Part shown: positions 24,715-33,100 of the stretch, in pieces
How positions within the stretch are numbered: position 1 is the first letter of the stretch
Layout: the number at the start of each line of letters is the position of its first letter
Assembly (NCBI RefSeq): GCF_007558725.1
Contig: NZ_VLPL01000004.1
Location: forward strand, 310,001-374,000
DNA length: 64,000 nucleotides
From: Fluviicola chungangensis
GTDB taxonomy: Bacteria > Bacteroidota > Bacteroidia > Flavobacteriales_D > Crocinitomicaceae
Direction of reading: 5' to 3'
Translations under genes and position numbers: made by a program
The notes under the pieces: generated by a model
What the model saw: the letters and a program-made list of their open reading frames with translations, nothing else
Database searches by the model: none
What the model was told of the DNA's origin: nothing

Positions 24715-24768
24715 TTATCAACAAAATTACCCCCGTACTTCCAACAGGGGTTCTTTTCGGGGTGATAA
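24715..24768. other. Nested inverted repeat between tRNA-Asp and the retron promoter
   Basis: Outer arms TTATCA / TGATAA (24715-24720 and 24763-24768) enclose inner arms ACCCC / GGGGT (24729-24733 and 24747-24751). No T-tract follows on either strand. Together with its flanks (24303-24901), this is non-coding. Could be an attachment or recombination structure of the island; function unknown. Confidence 0.3.
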
Positions 24769-24774
24769 AACGTC

Positions 24775-24801
24775 GGATTTAAAGGATTTAGAGGATTTCC
24801 C
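24775..24801 (+). repeat. GGATTT direct repeats (9-bp period), copy near island edge
   Basis: Three GGATTT units at 9-bp spacing (24775, 24784, 24793). A related 27-bp stretch on the minus strand at 22872-22898 matches at 22 of 27 positions, and a weaker copy lies at about 19641-19665. All three lie between gene modules of the island. Confidence 0.5.
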
Positions 24802-24825
24802 GGAGGAACTAGATACAAAGCAAAA

Positions 24826-24854
24826 ACCCTAGAGCATTTGATACACTCTAGGGT
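24826..24854 (-). terminator. Terminator of tRNA-Asp
   Basis: Perfect 9-bp stem ACCCTAGAG / CTCTAGGGT with an 11-base loop, followed on the minus strand by TTTTTG. It lies about 50 bases after the tRNA 3' end. Confidence 0.85.
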
Positions 24855-24901
24855 CTTCTAAGCTTACAGCCATATAAGCTATTTTCTTTTAACGTTGTTT
24901 G

Positions 24902-24975
24902 CGGTCTGGACGGGACTCGAACCCGCGACCCCATGCGTGACAGGCATGTATTCTAACCAACTGAACTACCAAACC
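24902..24975 (-). tRNA. tRNA-Asp (anticodon GTC)
   Basis: 74-nt cloverleaf on the minus strand: acceptor GGTTTGG pairs with CCAGACC (one T-G wobble), discriminator G, D-arm GTTCAGTTGGTTAGAAT, anticodon loop CTGTCAC with GTC, T-arm GCGGGTTCGAGTCCCGT. The CCA end is not encoded. Its 3' end faces the AT-rich island, the usual orientation for integrative elements that use a tRNA gene. Confidence 0.96.
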
Positions 24976-25368
24976 AATTTTCTTGCTCTTTCGAACTCAG
25001 GCTACAGCCTGATTCAGAAATTGTGTAATGCTTTACGTTAAAAGCGTTGCATCGCCTGCGCCATAGCTTCAACGACGGTGCAAAGATACACCCAATTTTC
25101 ATTTCCGCAAGGAAAAATTTAAAAAAAAGTCGTTTTTATTTTACTGAGACACCATTTTTATTAGAAATCAATCAATTAATGTTGCAACTTTTTAAGGGTA
25201 TGGAGTGTGAAAATCTTGTGTTTCCGCAAAATACCTGTTAAACGGAATGAATTTATGGATAGACATGTGTCTATTTGCCCTCTTAAATCAATAGAATCTG
25301 TCTTTGAAATCACTTTCCTCATTCCTTTTACTCTTGAGTGAATTCTTAAAAAATTAAAAAATAATATC
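24976..25368. other. Non-coding spacer upstream of tRNA-Asp and pirin gene
   Basis: About 390 bases with no convincing gene. It contains a tight inverted repeat CAGGCT-AC-AGCCTG (24998-25011) and becomes very AT-rich towards 25350. A 64-codon open frame at 25047-25241 shows no coding character and is not annotated. Confidence 0.6.
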
Positions 25369-25405
25369 TACCATGGTAATTATTTCAAAAGTTGTTGTAT
25401 CTTTG
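25369..25405 (+). promoter_or_regulatory. Pirin promoter with palindromic operator
   Basis: Consensus -7 box TATCTTTG (25398-25405) preceded by a perfect 10-bp palindrome TACCATGGTA (25369-25378) centred 28 bp upstream, over the -33 region. Position suggests a repressor-type operator for the pirin/nitroreductase genes. Confidence 0.55.
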
Positions 25406-25437
25406 CTTCATAAACAATCCAAGAAAGGAAATACAAC

Positions 25438-26157
25438 ATGAAAACAATCTTCCACTCAGAAAGCTCCAGAGGCCATGCCAACCACGGTTGGTTGAATGCC
25501 AAGCATTCGTTCAGCTTCGCTTCCTGGTACAACCCGGAAAGAGTGCACTTCGGTACGCTACGTGTATTGAATGACGATACCGTTGCACCGGGAATGGGGT
25601 TCGGAACACATCCTCATGACAACATGGAGATCATTACGATCCCGTTGGAAGGAGCAATTGCACATAAAGACTCTATGGGAAACAGCGCAACGATCACCGC
25701 AGGAGAAATCCAGGTAATGAGCGCAGGAACCGGAGTACAACACTCGGAATTCAATCCGAATGAGGACCAGGACCTGAAATTATTCCAGATCTGGCTCTTC
25801 CCCAATAAACGCAACGTAGAACCGCGTTACGATCAGCAAAAGATCGCCGTGGACGAACACTTAAATGAGTTTGTACAGATCCTCTCGCCGAACAAAGACG
25901 ATGCAGGAGTTTGGATCCACCAGGATGCCTGGTTCCACATGGGAAAATTTACCGAGGACAAAACGCTGACATACGCATTGAAAAATCCGAACAACGGCAT
26001 GTATGTGATGCAGGTAGAAGGAAGTTCCGTGATCGACGGGCAACAGTTAAATCGTCGGGACGCATTAGGAATAATGGAAACTTCCTCCGTAACTTTGCAT
26101 ATCACGAAAGGCTCTACGCTCCTGCTCATGGAAATTCCGATGGAAGTGAAATTGTAA
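25438..26157 (+). CDS. Pirin family protein (bicupin, YhhW/quercetinase type)
   Basis: 239 residues, two cupin halves. The first has the pirin signature HGWLNAKHSFSFASWYNPER, and metal ligands in GFGTHPHDNMEIITIPLEG (His, His, Glu) and TGVQHSEFNP. The second half is degenerate (GMYVMQVEGSSVIDGQQL). Some bacterial pirins are quercetin 2,3-dioxygenases; the physiological substrate is unclear. No signal peptide. A nitroreductase gene follows after 10 bases, so the pair is an operon, typical of quinone/electrophile-response groups. Confidence 0.92.
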   Translation: MKTIFHSESSRGHANHGWLNAKHSFSFASWYNPERVHFGTLRVLNDDTVAPGMGFGTHPHDNMEIITIPLEGAIAHKDSMGNSATITAGEIQVMSAGTGVQHSEFNPNEDQDLKLFQIWLFPNKRNVEPRYDQQKIAVDEHLNEFVQILSPNKDDAGVWIHQDAWFHMGKFTEDKTLTYALKNPNNGMYVMQVEGSSVIDGQQLNRRDALGIMETSSVTLHITKGSTLLLMEIPMEVKL

Positions 26158-26167
26158 CAAAAGAGAG

Positions 26168-26785
26168 ATGAAAAATGCGTTAGCATGGCGGTATGCCACA
26201 CAAAAATACGATCCGGCGAAAAAAATCAGTGACGGGGATCTGCAGGAAATCCTGGAAGCAATTAACAGCGCTCCTACTTCCTACGGGTTGCAACCCTTCA
26301 AACTGATCCACGTCAAATCCCCGGAGTTGCGCGCACAATTGAGAGCTGCATCTTTTGATCAGTCGCCTCTTACAGACGCTTCAGACGTGATCGTATTCAC
26401 TGTGAACCGCAACGTGGAAGATCAGCACATCGACTCTTATATGCAACGCATCGTGGAAGTGCGCGAAGTAGAACGCGAAAAGCTGAACCGCTTCCAGCAA
26501 AACATGATCGGGGTATTATCCAACCTGAGCTCCGCGGAACTCATCGCATGGAATACCAAGCAGGCTTATATCGGACTGGGATTCGGTTTGGTGATGGCAG
26601 CACACCTTGGAATTGACAGCACCCCAATGGAAGGCTTTCAAAAGGACCGATACGACGAAATTTTAGGTCTGACAGACGATCATGCGGTCCTGGTACTAAC
26701 TTTCGGTTATCGCTCAGATGAAGATCACACGCAACACCACAAAAAAGTCCGCAAGACTTTGGAACAATTGGTAACGGTAAAATAG
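26168..26785 (+). CDS. NAD(P)H-dependent nitroreductase/oxidoreductase (NfsB type)
   Basis: 205-residue FMN-dependent dimeric oxidoreductase. Starts MKNALAWRYATQKYDPAKKI (FMN phosphate-binding region), SAPTSYGLQPFKLIHVKS, and the C-terminal LGLTDDHAVLVLTFGYRSDEDH. Family members reduce nitroaromatics, quinones or flavin; cytosolic. It starts 10 bases after the pirin gene with a RBS-like GAGAG. A YceI gene follows after 100 bases, possibly under its own promoter. Confidence 0.92.
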   Translation: MKNALAWRYATQKYDPAKKISDGDLQEILEAINSAPTSYGLQPFKLIHVKSPELRAQLRAASFDQSPLTDASDVIVFTVNRNVEDQHIDSYMQRIVEVREVEREKLNRFQQNMIGVLSNLSSAELIAWNTKQAYIGLGFGLVMAAHLGIDSTPMEGFQKDRYDEILGLTDDHAVLVLTFGYRSDEDHTQHHKKVRKTLEQLVTVK

Positions 26786-26885
26786 ATAGTAGGATATTAA
26801 GACTTCAGGATGTCAAGACGTTAAAACAGTAACTTCTGAACCTTCAAACAAACAAATAAATAAAAACAATCAAAATTCAATCAAA

Positions 26886-27404
26886 ATGAGTACAACGAAA
26901 TGGACAATTGACCCTGCTCACAGTGAAGTAGGATTTAGCGTAAAACACATGATGTTTACAAAAGTAACCGGAACCTTCGATGCAGTAGATGCAACCGTTG
27001 AAGCTGAAGACGGATTCAAGAATGTAGTAATCGATGCGAAAATCGATACAGCTTCAGTAAACACTCGTAACGAACAACGGGACGGGCACTTGAAGAGCGG
27101 CGATTTCTTCGATGTGGAGAATCACCCGCAAATTACTTTCAAAGCGGAACTTCCCGAGCTGAAAACAGGAAAGATCGAAGGTGAATTCCAATTGCACGGA
27201 GTAACAAAACGCATTCCCCTGGATATTGAATTCCATGGAGAGGGAAAAGATCCGTGGGGGAATGAAAAAGCAGCTTTCAGCTTTGAATCCTCTATCAATC
27301 GCAAAGATTTCGGTTTGACCTGGAACTCCGCTCTTGAAACCGGAGGTGTGCTGGTTGGAGAAGACGTGAAGTTACGCGGTGAAATTCAACTAGTTAAGCA
27401 ATAA
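26886..27404 (+). CDS. YceI family lipid-binding protein, cytosolic form
   Basis: 172 residues forming the lipocalin-like YceI fold: TKWTIDPAHSEVGFSVKHMM, ASVNTRNEQRDGHLKSGDFF, then VENHPQITFKAEL. No signal peptide, unlike the YceI copy at 44493-45032. The family binds polyisoprenoids such as ubiquinone precursors. Its place after pirin and nitroreductase suggests a role in quinone homeostasis (inference). A strong terminator follows at 27425-27455. Confidence 0.93.
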   Translation: MSTTKWTIDPAHSEVGFSVKHMMFTKVTGTFDAVDATVEAEDGFKNVVIDAKIDTASVNTRNEQRDGHLKSGDFFDVENHPQITFKAELPELKTGKIEGEFQLHGVTKRIPLDIEFHGEGKDPWGNEKAAFSFESSINRKDFGLTWNSALETGGVLVGEDVKLRGEIQLVKQ

Positions 27405-27424
27405 GTTTAGTAAAACAGTTTAGT

Positions 27425-27455
27425 AAGGACAGGTGATCAGCCTGTCCTTTTTTTT
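27425..27455 (+). terminator. Intrinsic terminator after YceI gene
   Basis: 9-bp perfect stem AAGGACAGG / CCTGTCCTT with a 7-base loop (TGATCAG), followed by a run of eight or more T. Confidence 0.92.
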
Positions 27456-27562
27456 GTTCTTTTAAAATCGGTTTTTACACATCGAATCAGAGGATTGGTT
27501 CATTCTTGTAATTGAAATCACAATTCATTTGTAATATTAAGTTCGAACTAATTTATTACTAC

Positions 27563-29440
27563 ATGAGGAGCCTACTATTACTATCCTTCAACCTATTCTT
27601 TATATCCTGTTTTGCGCAGCCAGCCAATGACAATCCCTGTTCGGCAACACCTTTAACCGTCGGAACATCCTGTTCTTTTGCCACGTACACCAATGCGGCA
27701 GCAACAGCAACAGGAGGAGTTCCAGCCCCCGGGTGTGCCAGTTACAGCGGCGGTGACGTTTGGTTTACGGCAGTCGTACCCGCAAACGGAATTTTAACCG
27801 TAGACATGAACTCGGGTGTCATTACCGATTCCGGACTCGCTTTTTATTCGGGAACATGCGGGTCACTAACCTTGATCGAATGCGATGATGACGACTCACC
27901 CAACGGGGCCATGTCCATGATCAATCGCACCGGATTAACACCCGGCGCAACGATTTTCATCCGTGTTTGGGAATATGGCGGTGATAACAACGGAACGTTT
28001 TCCATTTGTGCCAGTTCACCCGTCCCGATGACCAACGACGAACCTTGCACCGCTACTCCGCTAACGGCAAACGCATCGTGTTCCTACACTTCTGCATCCA
28101 GTATCGGAGCAACCGGCTCTGTAGGTCCTCCCGCTCCCGGATGTGCTTCTTATTCAGGCGAAGATGTTTGGTTCTCAACAGTGGTCCCTGCAACAGGATC
28201 TATTATGATCAATACCAATTCCGGTTCAATGACAGACAGCGGAATGGCACTATACACCGGAACCTGCGGTTCCCTCACTTTAGTGGAATGTGATGACGAT
28301 GATTCTCCCAACGGAGCCATGTCCATGATCTCAAGAGGTGGATTAACACCGGGAAGCACGGTTTACATCCGGATGTGGGATTATGCCGGCGGTTCGGGAA
28401 CATTCTCCATCTGTGTAGTTGCCGGTGCACCAACCAATTCATGCGGAAGTGCCGCAACGAATGACAACTGTCCCTCACCTGCTATTCTCACACAAGGTCC
28501 CGGGACCTTCAGTGCTTCAACAGACGTTACGTTCACATCCGACCAGCCGGGGAATTTAACCTCCGTATTTTGCGGTTCCATTGAGAACAATTCCTGGTAC
28601 CAGTTTACAGCGACCAGCACCACGCATTCCTTCCCGATTGCTTCGGTAACAGGATGTGTGAGCGGATGGGGAATCCAGGCACATGTATACAGCGTAACTT
28701 ATGATGCCTCCGGATGTTGTACCGGGTTCACTTCTATGTCCAATTGCTACAACCCCGGGAACACTACGTTGGGAACAGTTACTGCAACCGGGCTGACTAT
28801 CGGGAACACTTACCTGCTAATGGTTGACGGGAATTCCGGTGACGGCTGTGAATTTACTATTTCAGGATGGACGGCAACAGGTATTTTACCCGTAGAACTT
28901 TCTGAATTCAGCGGAAACCCAACCGGAAGCGGAAACCTGTTAAACTGGCGTACAGAAAGCGAATACAAGAACGATTACTTCGAAGTCATGTATTCCCGCG
29001 ATGCTGACCATTTTGAGAAAATCGGCGTAATCCAGGGAGTCGGAACAACCTCTGAAGCACAGGAATATCAATTCATTCACCAGGGCGTTCCGATGGGGAC
29101 CAGTTTCTATAAATTACAGCAAGTTGACCTCAACGGGGAAAGAACGGACTCCAAAATCATCTCAGTTCATTCCAAAGAAGAATCGGACGGCCTTTTCAGC
29201 GCCTATCCGAATCCGATGAGGGACCAATTAGTAATCCAGCTTCAAAGCTCCCGCAAACAGGTGATGGAGATCAACCTGACGGACCAAAAAGGAGTTTCCG
29301 TATTCAGAGAACAGCTTTCGGTTAATGAAGGAAATACCAACCTATACCGGGATTTGTCTTCATTAAGCGCCGGTGTTTACACCCTGATTATTACAAGCAG
29401 CACATCTTCCCGGAAACAGCGAATCATTAAAATTGACTAA
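27563..29440 (+). CDS. Large secreted T9SS protein with two PPC-like repeats
   Basis: 625 residues. Signal peptide MRSLLLLSFNLFFISCFAQ; the longer frame from 27512 adds 17 residues before this signal and is rejected. Two nearly identical modules of about 130 residues (roughly 22-150 and 158-285) share SGTCGSLTLIECDDDDSPNG-type cores, resembling PPC/carbohydrate-binding beta-sandwiches with Asp-rich Ca-binding loops. A third divergent module (about 300-450) follows, then a type A T9SS sorting domain (YPNPMRDQLVIQL ... SRKQRIIKID). Surface or secreted; ligand unknown. The next gene starts two bases later. Confidence 0.85.
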   Translation: MRSLLLLSFNLFFISCFAQPANDNPCSATPLTVGTSCSFATYTNAAATATGGVPAPGCASYSGGDVWFTAVVPANGILTVDMNSGVITDSGLAFYSGTCGSLTLIECDDDDSPNGAMSMINRTGLTPGATIFIRVWEYGGDNNGTFSICASSPVPMTNDEPCTATPLTANASCSYTSASSIGATGSVGPPAPGCASYSGEDVWFSTVVPATGSIMINTNSGSMTDSGMALYTGTCGSLTLVECDDDDSPNGAMSMISRGGLTPGSTVYIRMWDYAGGSGTFSICVVAGAPTNSCGSAATNDNCPSPAILTQGPGTFSASTDVTFTSDQPGNLTSVFCGSIENNSWYQFTATSTTHSFPIASVTGCVSGWGIQAHVYSVTYDASGCCTGFTSMSNCYNPGNTTLGTVTATGLTIGNTYLLMVDGNSGDGCEFTISGWTATGILPVELSEFSGNPTGSGNLLNWRTESEYKNDYFEVMYSRDADHFEKIGVIQGVGTTSEAQEYQFIHQGVPMGTSFYKLQQVDLNGERTDSKIISVHSKEESDGLFSAYPNPMRDQLVIQLQSSRKQVMEINLTDQKGVSVFREQLSVNEGNTNLYRDLSSLSAGVYTLIITSSTSSRKQRIIKID

Positions 29441-29441
29441 C

Positions 29442-29792
29442 ATGAAAAAAATATGCTTTTTATTTGTGATCTGTTTTTTCTCACAAGGTGTTTTTTCACA
29501 GACATCCGTATTCAAATTAAACCAGGAAAAAGCACGGTACAATCAAACTCAACATACTTCCCAAATTGTTTCGAATACTTTCTATTCTCAAACACCCGTT
29601 ACCCAGGCTGATCTTGTTCAGATCAGTGCTGTAATGGAAAACAAAGACGGATATGTATCGTGCACTCTGACTCCTCAGAATAAGCTCGTTGTGGAGCATG
29701 AGAACTGGGTAGAGACCAAAGACATTGTTGACGTCATCGGGCAATTTGTTCCGGTAAAACTGGAGGCGATCACAGAATATTCAACGAAATAA
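29442..29792 (+). CDS. Small secreted hypothetical protein
   Basis: 116 residues. Signal peptide about 1-20 (CFLFVICFFSQGVFSQ), then a short mixed domain (QTPVTQADLVQISAVMENKD, then VVEHENWVETKDIVDVIG). No family recognised and no T9SS tail. Start taken at MKKICF, directly after the stop of the large T9SS gene; co-transcribed with it and ended by the hairpin at 29813-29846. Confidence 0.75.
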   Translation: MKKICFLFVICFFSQGVFSQTSVFKLNQEKARYNQTQHTSQIVSNTFYSQTPVTQADLVQISAVMENKDGYVSCTLTPQNKLVVEHENWVETKDIVDVIGQFVPVKLEAITEYSTK

Positions 29793-29812
29793 CAACTGGC
29801 TAACTCTGGCGA

Positions 29813-29846
29813 GCCCCGTTTGTCACTTGGATGAACGGGGCATTTT
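29813..29846 (+). terminator. Terminator after 116-residue gene
   Basis: 8-bp stem GCCCCGTT / AACGGGGC with a 13-base loop, followed by ATTTTG. From here to 30063 no gene is seen. Confidence 0.8.
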
Positions 29847-30063
29847 GTTGGCACAAACCTGCACCTTCCCGTTGATCGGGAATTAAAACCCGTATCAAAT
29901 TTGCTCAATTCAAACAGAAGCAGCCGTATTTTTTATGCCTGCTGTAAAATGCACACCACCCGGAAATCAGGCTGCCATTTGAATCCCCCTGTGCGGATCA
30001 GTCCGGAAAAAACCGTCGGATTCAAAACGATAAACCTGTGATGCAAGTAGCTTTGATCCTGAC

Positions 30064-30097
30064 AAAAAAAAGCGGTCACTCTTTCGAGAGACCGCTT
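30064..30097 (-). terminator. Terminator of the giant surface-protein gene
   Basis: Stem AAGCGGTC / GACCGCTT (30070-30077 and 30090-30097) with a T-rich tract on the minus strand (complement of the A-run at 30064-30071). It lies 20 bases after the stop of the 2133-residue gene. Confidence 0.85.
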
Positions 30098-30117
30098 TCA
30101 CTTTTAAAGATAATCGA

Positions 30118-33100
30118 TCAGTTCTTCACAATTCGTTCGATGGAAGTACCTGCATCTGTTTTAATTCTTAGAGTATAAACTCCTCGTTCGTAAGCACTCA
30201 AGTCAACCGGATCTCCCGACTTAATCTGAGTTGTTTGAACCAGCTTACCTTGTACATCCATTACTTCAACAACAGCTGAAGCAGCATCCATTGTTATGAT
30301 AACCACATCGTGTGTTGGATTCGGATGAACGGAAATGATAGAAATCAAGTGTTCTTTGATTCCAACATTCGCAATAGTCACGCAATTGGAGGTATCCGAA
30401 CATGTTCCGTTTGACACCACTACCGCATAAGTCCCGTTAGCAGCTGGAGCAAATGTTTGTGCCGTTGCACCTGCAATCGGTGTATTTGTTGTACAGTTAA
30501 TCCACTGGTAAGTTGTACCTGCAGAAGCTGTAATCGTAGCATCCCCGTTATCTGTTGCCGTTGCAACGAATGGAGTAATTGTTAGATCCAAAGTAATGAT
30601 CGAATCACACCCTATTGCATTCGAAATGGTATCATTATACATTCCCGAGGTGGTATAAGTCATTCCGTTTTGAGCCCAAGTATATGCAGGACTACAAGTT
30701 GAAACCGTAAGCATAGAAGATGTTGGCATATTGATCGTCAGGTCTAAAGTGATAACTGAGTCACAACCTACTGAGTTTGAAATAGTATCCGTATACATAC
30801 CGGAAGCTGTATAAGTCATTCCATTTTGCGCCCACGTATAAGATGAACATTCTGTTACAGAGACAGAAGATGCAGAAGGCTGATTGATGATTAAGTTCAA
30901 TGTTATAACCGAATCACAACCGAACATATTCGTGATTGTATCTGTGTAAGCACCGGAAGCCGCATAAGTCATTCCATTCTGAGCCCATGTATAAGATGAA
31001 CATTCCATTACAGAAACAGAAGATGCAGAAGGACCTCCAATTGTCAGGTTCAACGTAATCACCGAATCACAGCCTAATGCATTCGTTAAAACCCCTGTAT
31101 ACACTCCTGAAGTAGTATATGTAGTATTGTTAACCGGCCAGGTATATGTTTGACAAGCCATTTGGTTTACCGTCGCTGACGTCGGATTATTGATCGTTAA
31201 GTTCAATGTAATGACCGAATCACAACCTAATGCATTCGAAATGGTAGCTGTATGCGTTCCTGAAGCAGTATATGTTGCGTTGTTGATCGGCCAGGTATAG
31301 CTACCACAAGCTGTTTGAGTTACCGTAGCAGCCGTACTGTTATTAATTGTCAGGTTTAATGTGATGGTGGAATCACAACCCACAGCATTCGATACAACAG
31401 CTGTGTATGCTCCCGAACTGGTATACGTTGAATTGTTTTGAGCCCAGGTATACGAATCACAAGCTGTTACGGTAACCGACGAACTTGAAGGTTGGTTTAC
31501 TGTCACTGCAACAGAAGCTGTAGAAGTACAGCCTGCTCCGTTAGTTGCAGTAATTGTATATGTTGTAGAAACAGTTGGAGCTACCCCTGTAGGATTCTGA
31601 GAACTTGAAGTGAAACCTGCCGGAGATGAAGTCCAAGCTAAACTTAAACCACTGGTACCAGTAAGGTTTACATCATCAATAATCCAATAATATCCCCAAG
31701 CAGAAACATAATTGAATCTGATACGCATATTCGGCTGATTCAAATATGGAGCAGTTAAAGCAATACTTTCGTTAGCTGGTACCTGAGCCAAATCCGTAAC
31801 CACTCCCTGGCTTCCCAATGGCAAATAATCTTTCAATGTGGACCATGTAGTCCCCCCATCTGTAGAAATTTCCAATCTCACAAGACTATCCCCCGAATTC
31901 CACTTACGGTACAAGTTTTGGAACGTTAGTGTTCCCGAAGTCATTCCTGCCGTACTGAATACAGGTGACACCAAAGTAGTTCTGGTCTTGTTACCGGAAG
32001 ATCCCATATCAGCATTCGACATGGCAAATCCTCCTCCATTCGGAGTTGCAAAATTCGAGAAGTATGTTGTATAGGAATATGGTGCATTCTGAATGCCAAA
32101 CCCTGTAGTTGCAGGTGCAGTTCCATTATACGTTGTTGTCCATGTACCTAAACCAGAGTTGAAATCCTGGATCAAAGGAGAAACAGTTGTAGGCAAAGAT
32201 GATGTAAGATTCACCAACTCTCCGTTGCAAATAGAATTATCAGAAACACCTGCAGTATTTGCCGCCGGATTCGCATTCACAGTTACAGAAACTGTATTTG
32301 TAGTTACACACCCGCCATCTACAGCTGTTACAGTATAGGTATAAGATCCTACAACTGTTGGAGTAATTGTAACCGGGTTTCCTGCAACCGGAGTTTCAGC
32401 ACCACTTCCCGCGGTACTTACCCAAGAGTAAGTATAGTTTTGCACTGGAGTTGGATTCGTATTCGCAGCAGTAAGATTTACAGAACCATTCAAACAAATA
32501 GCAGCAGCAGAAGTTGAAGCTGAAATAGCATCCGGTGTTGAAACTGTTACTGTAACCGGCACCCGTGCACTTTCACACCCCGTAACAGTATTCAATTCGC
32601 TTACATAGAATGTAGCTGTAGCTGAGATTGCCGTTGTATAAGTTGTTGAAGTACCTGATTGAAGAACAGTTCCTGCAACTGCCGCATCATACCACATAAA
32701 TGTTGGAGTTGGCAAACCACTTGTAGAAGTTACAGAAGCTGTTGGAACCTGTGTACCACACTGTGTAGAGTTTGCTGCAATCGGAGTTGAAGGAAGCGGG
32801 TTAACCGTTACCGTCACTGTTGGCGAAGGAGAAACGGAACAACCAGCAGCTGTAATTGTTGCCGTATAAGTAGTTGTTGCAGTCGGAGAAACCGTTAGAG
32901 GGTTTGTTGTTCCAACCGTTCCAACTCCGTCTGACCAGGAAACAGATGTTACTGCAGGCGCCTTGTTACCGGCAATCGTAAATGCCGGACGTGTACTTGT
33001 CGTTGTATTAGAGCTTGTACCCATACAAGCTTGGCCTGAAGATACAGCTGTAAATAAACAAGAAGCAGATGCATTATCAGCATATATTGCAAGGGATGAA

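Larger units (their letters stand above)
16210..24901. mobile_element. AT-rich defence-type genomic island next to tRNA-Asp
   Basis: Block of visibly higher A+T than both flanks, bounded by a truncated tyrosine-recombinase arm domain at the left and by the 3' end of tRNA-Asp(GTC) at the right. Contents are defence-like or unknown: TrlF-type ATPase, nuclease pair, retron-type RT operon and small orphan genes. No intact integrase and no clear direct repeat of the tRNA 3' end was found at the left edge, so the exact boundaries are approximate and mobility is probably lost. Confidence 0.6.

Noticed and set aside
24775-24801. CRISPR-like short repeats
   Set aside because: Only three 9-bp units without spacers and no cas genes in the window.
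16210-24975. Precise att sites of the island
   Set aside because: No convincing repeat of the tRNA-Asp 3' end near the integrase remnant was found by eye.
25047-25241. 64-codon open frame downstream of tRNA-Asp
   Set aside because: Crosses the AT-rich spacer, no RBS, no recognisable protein pattern.
30573-31492. CRISPR array
   Set aside because: The 153-bp units are continuous coding repeats, not repeats separated by unique spacers.
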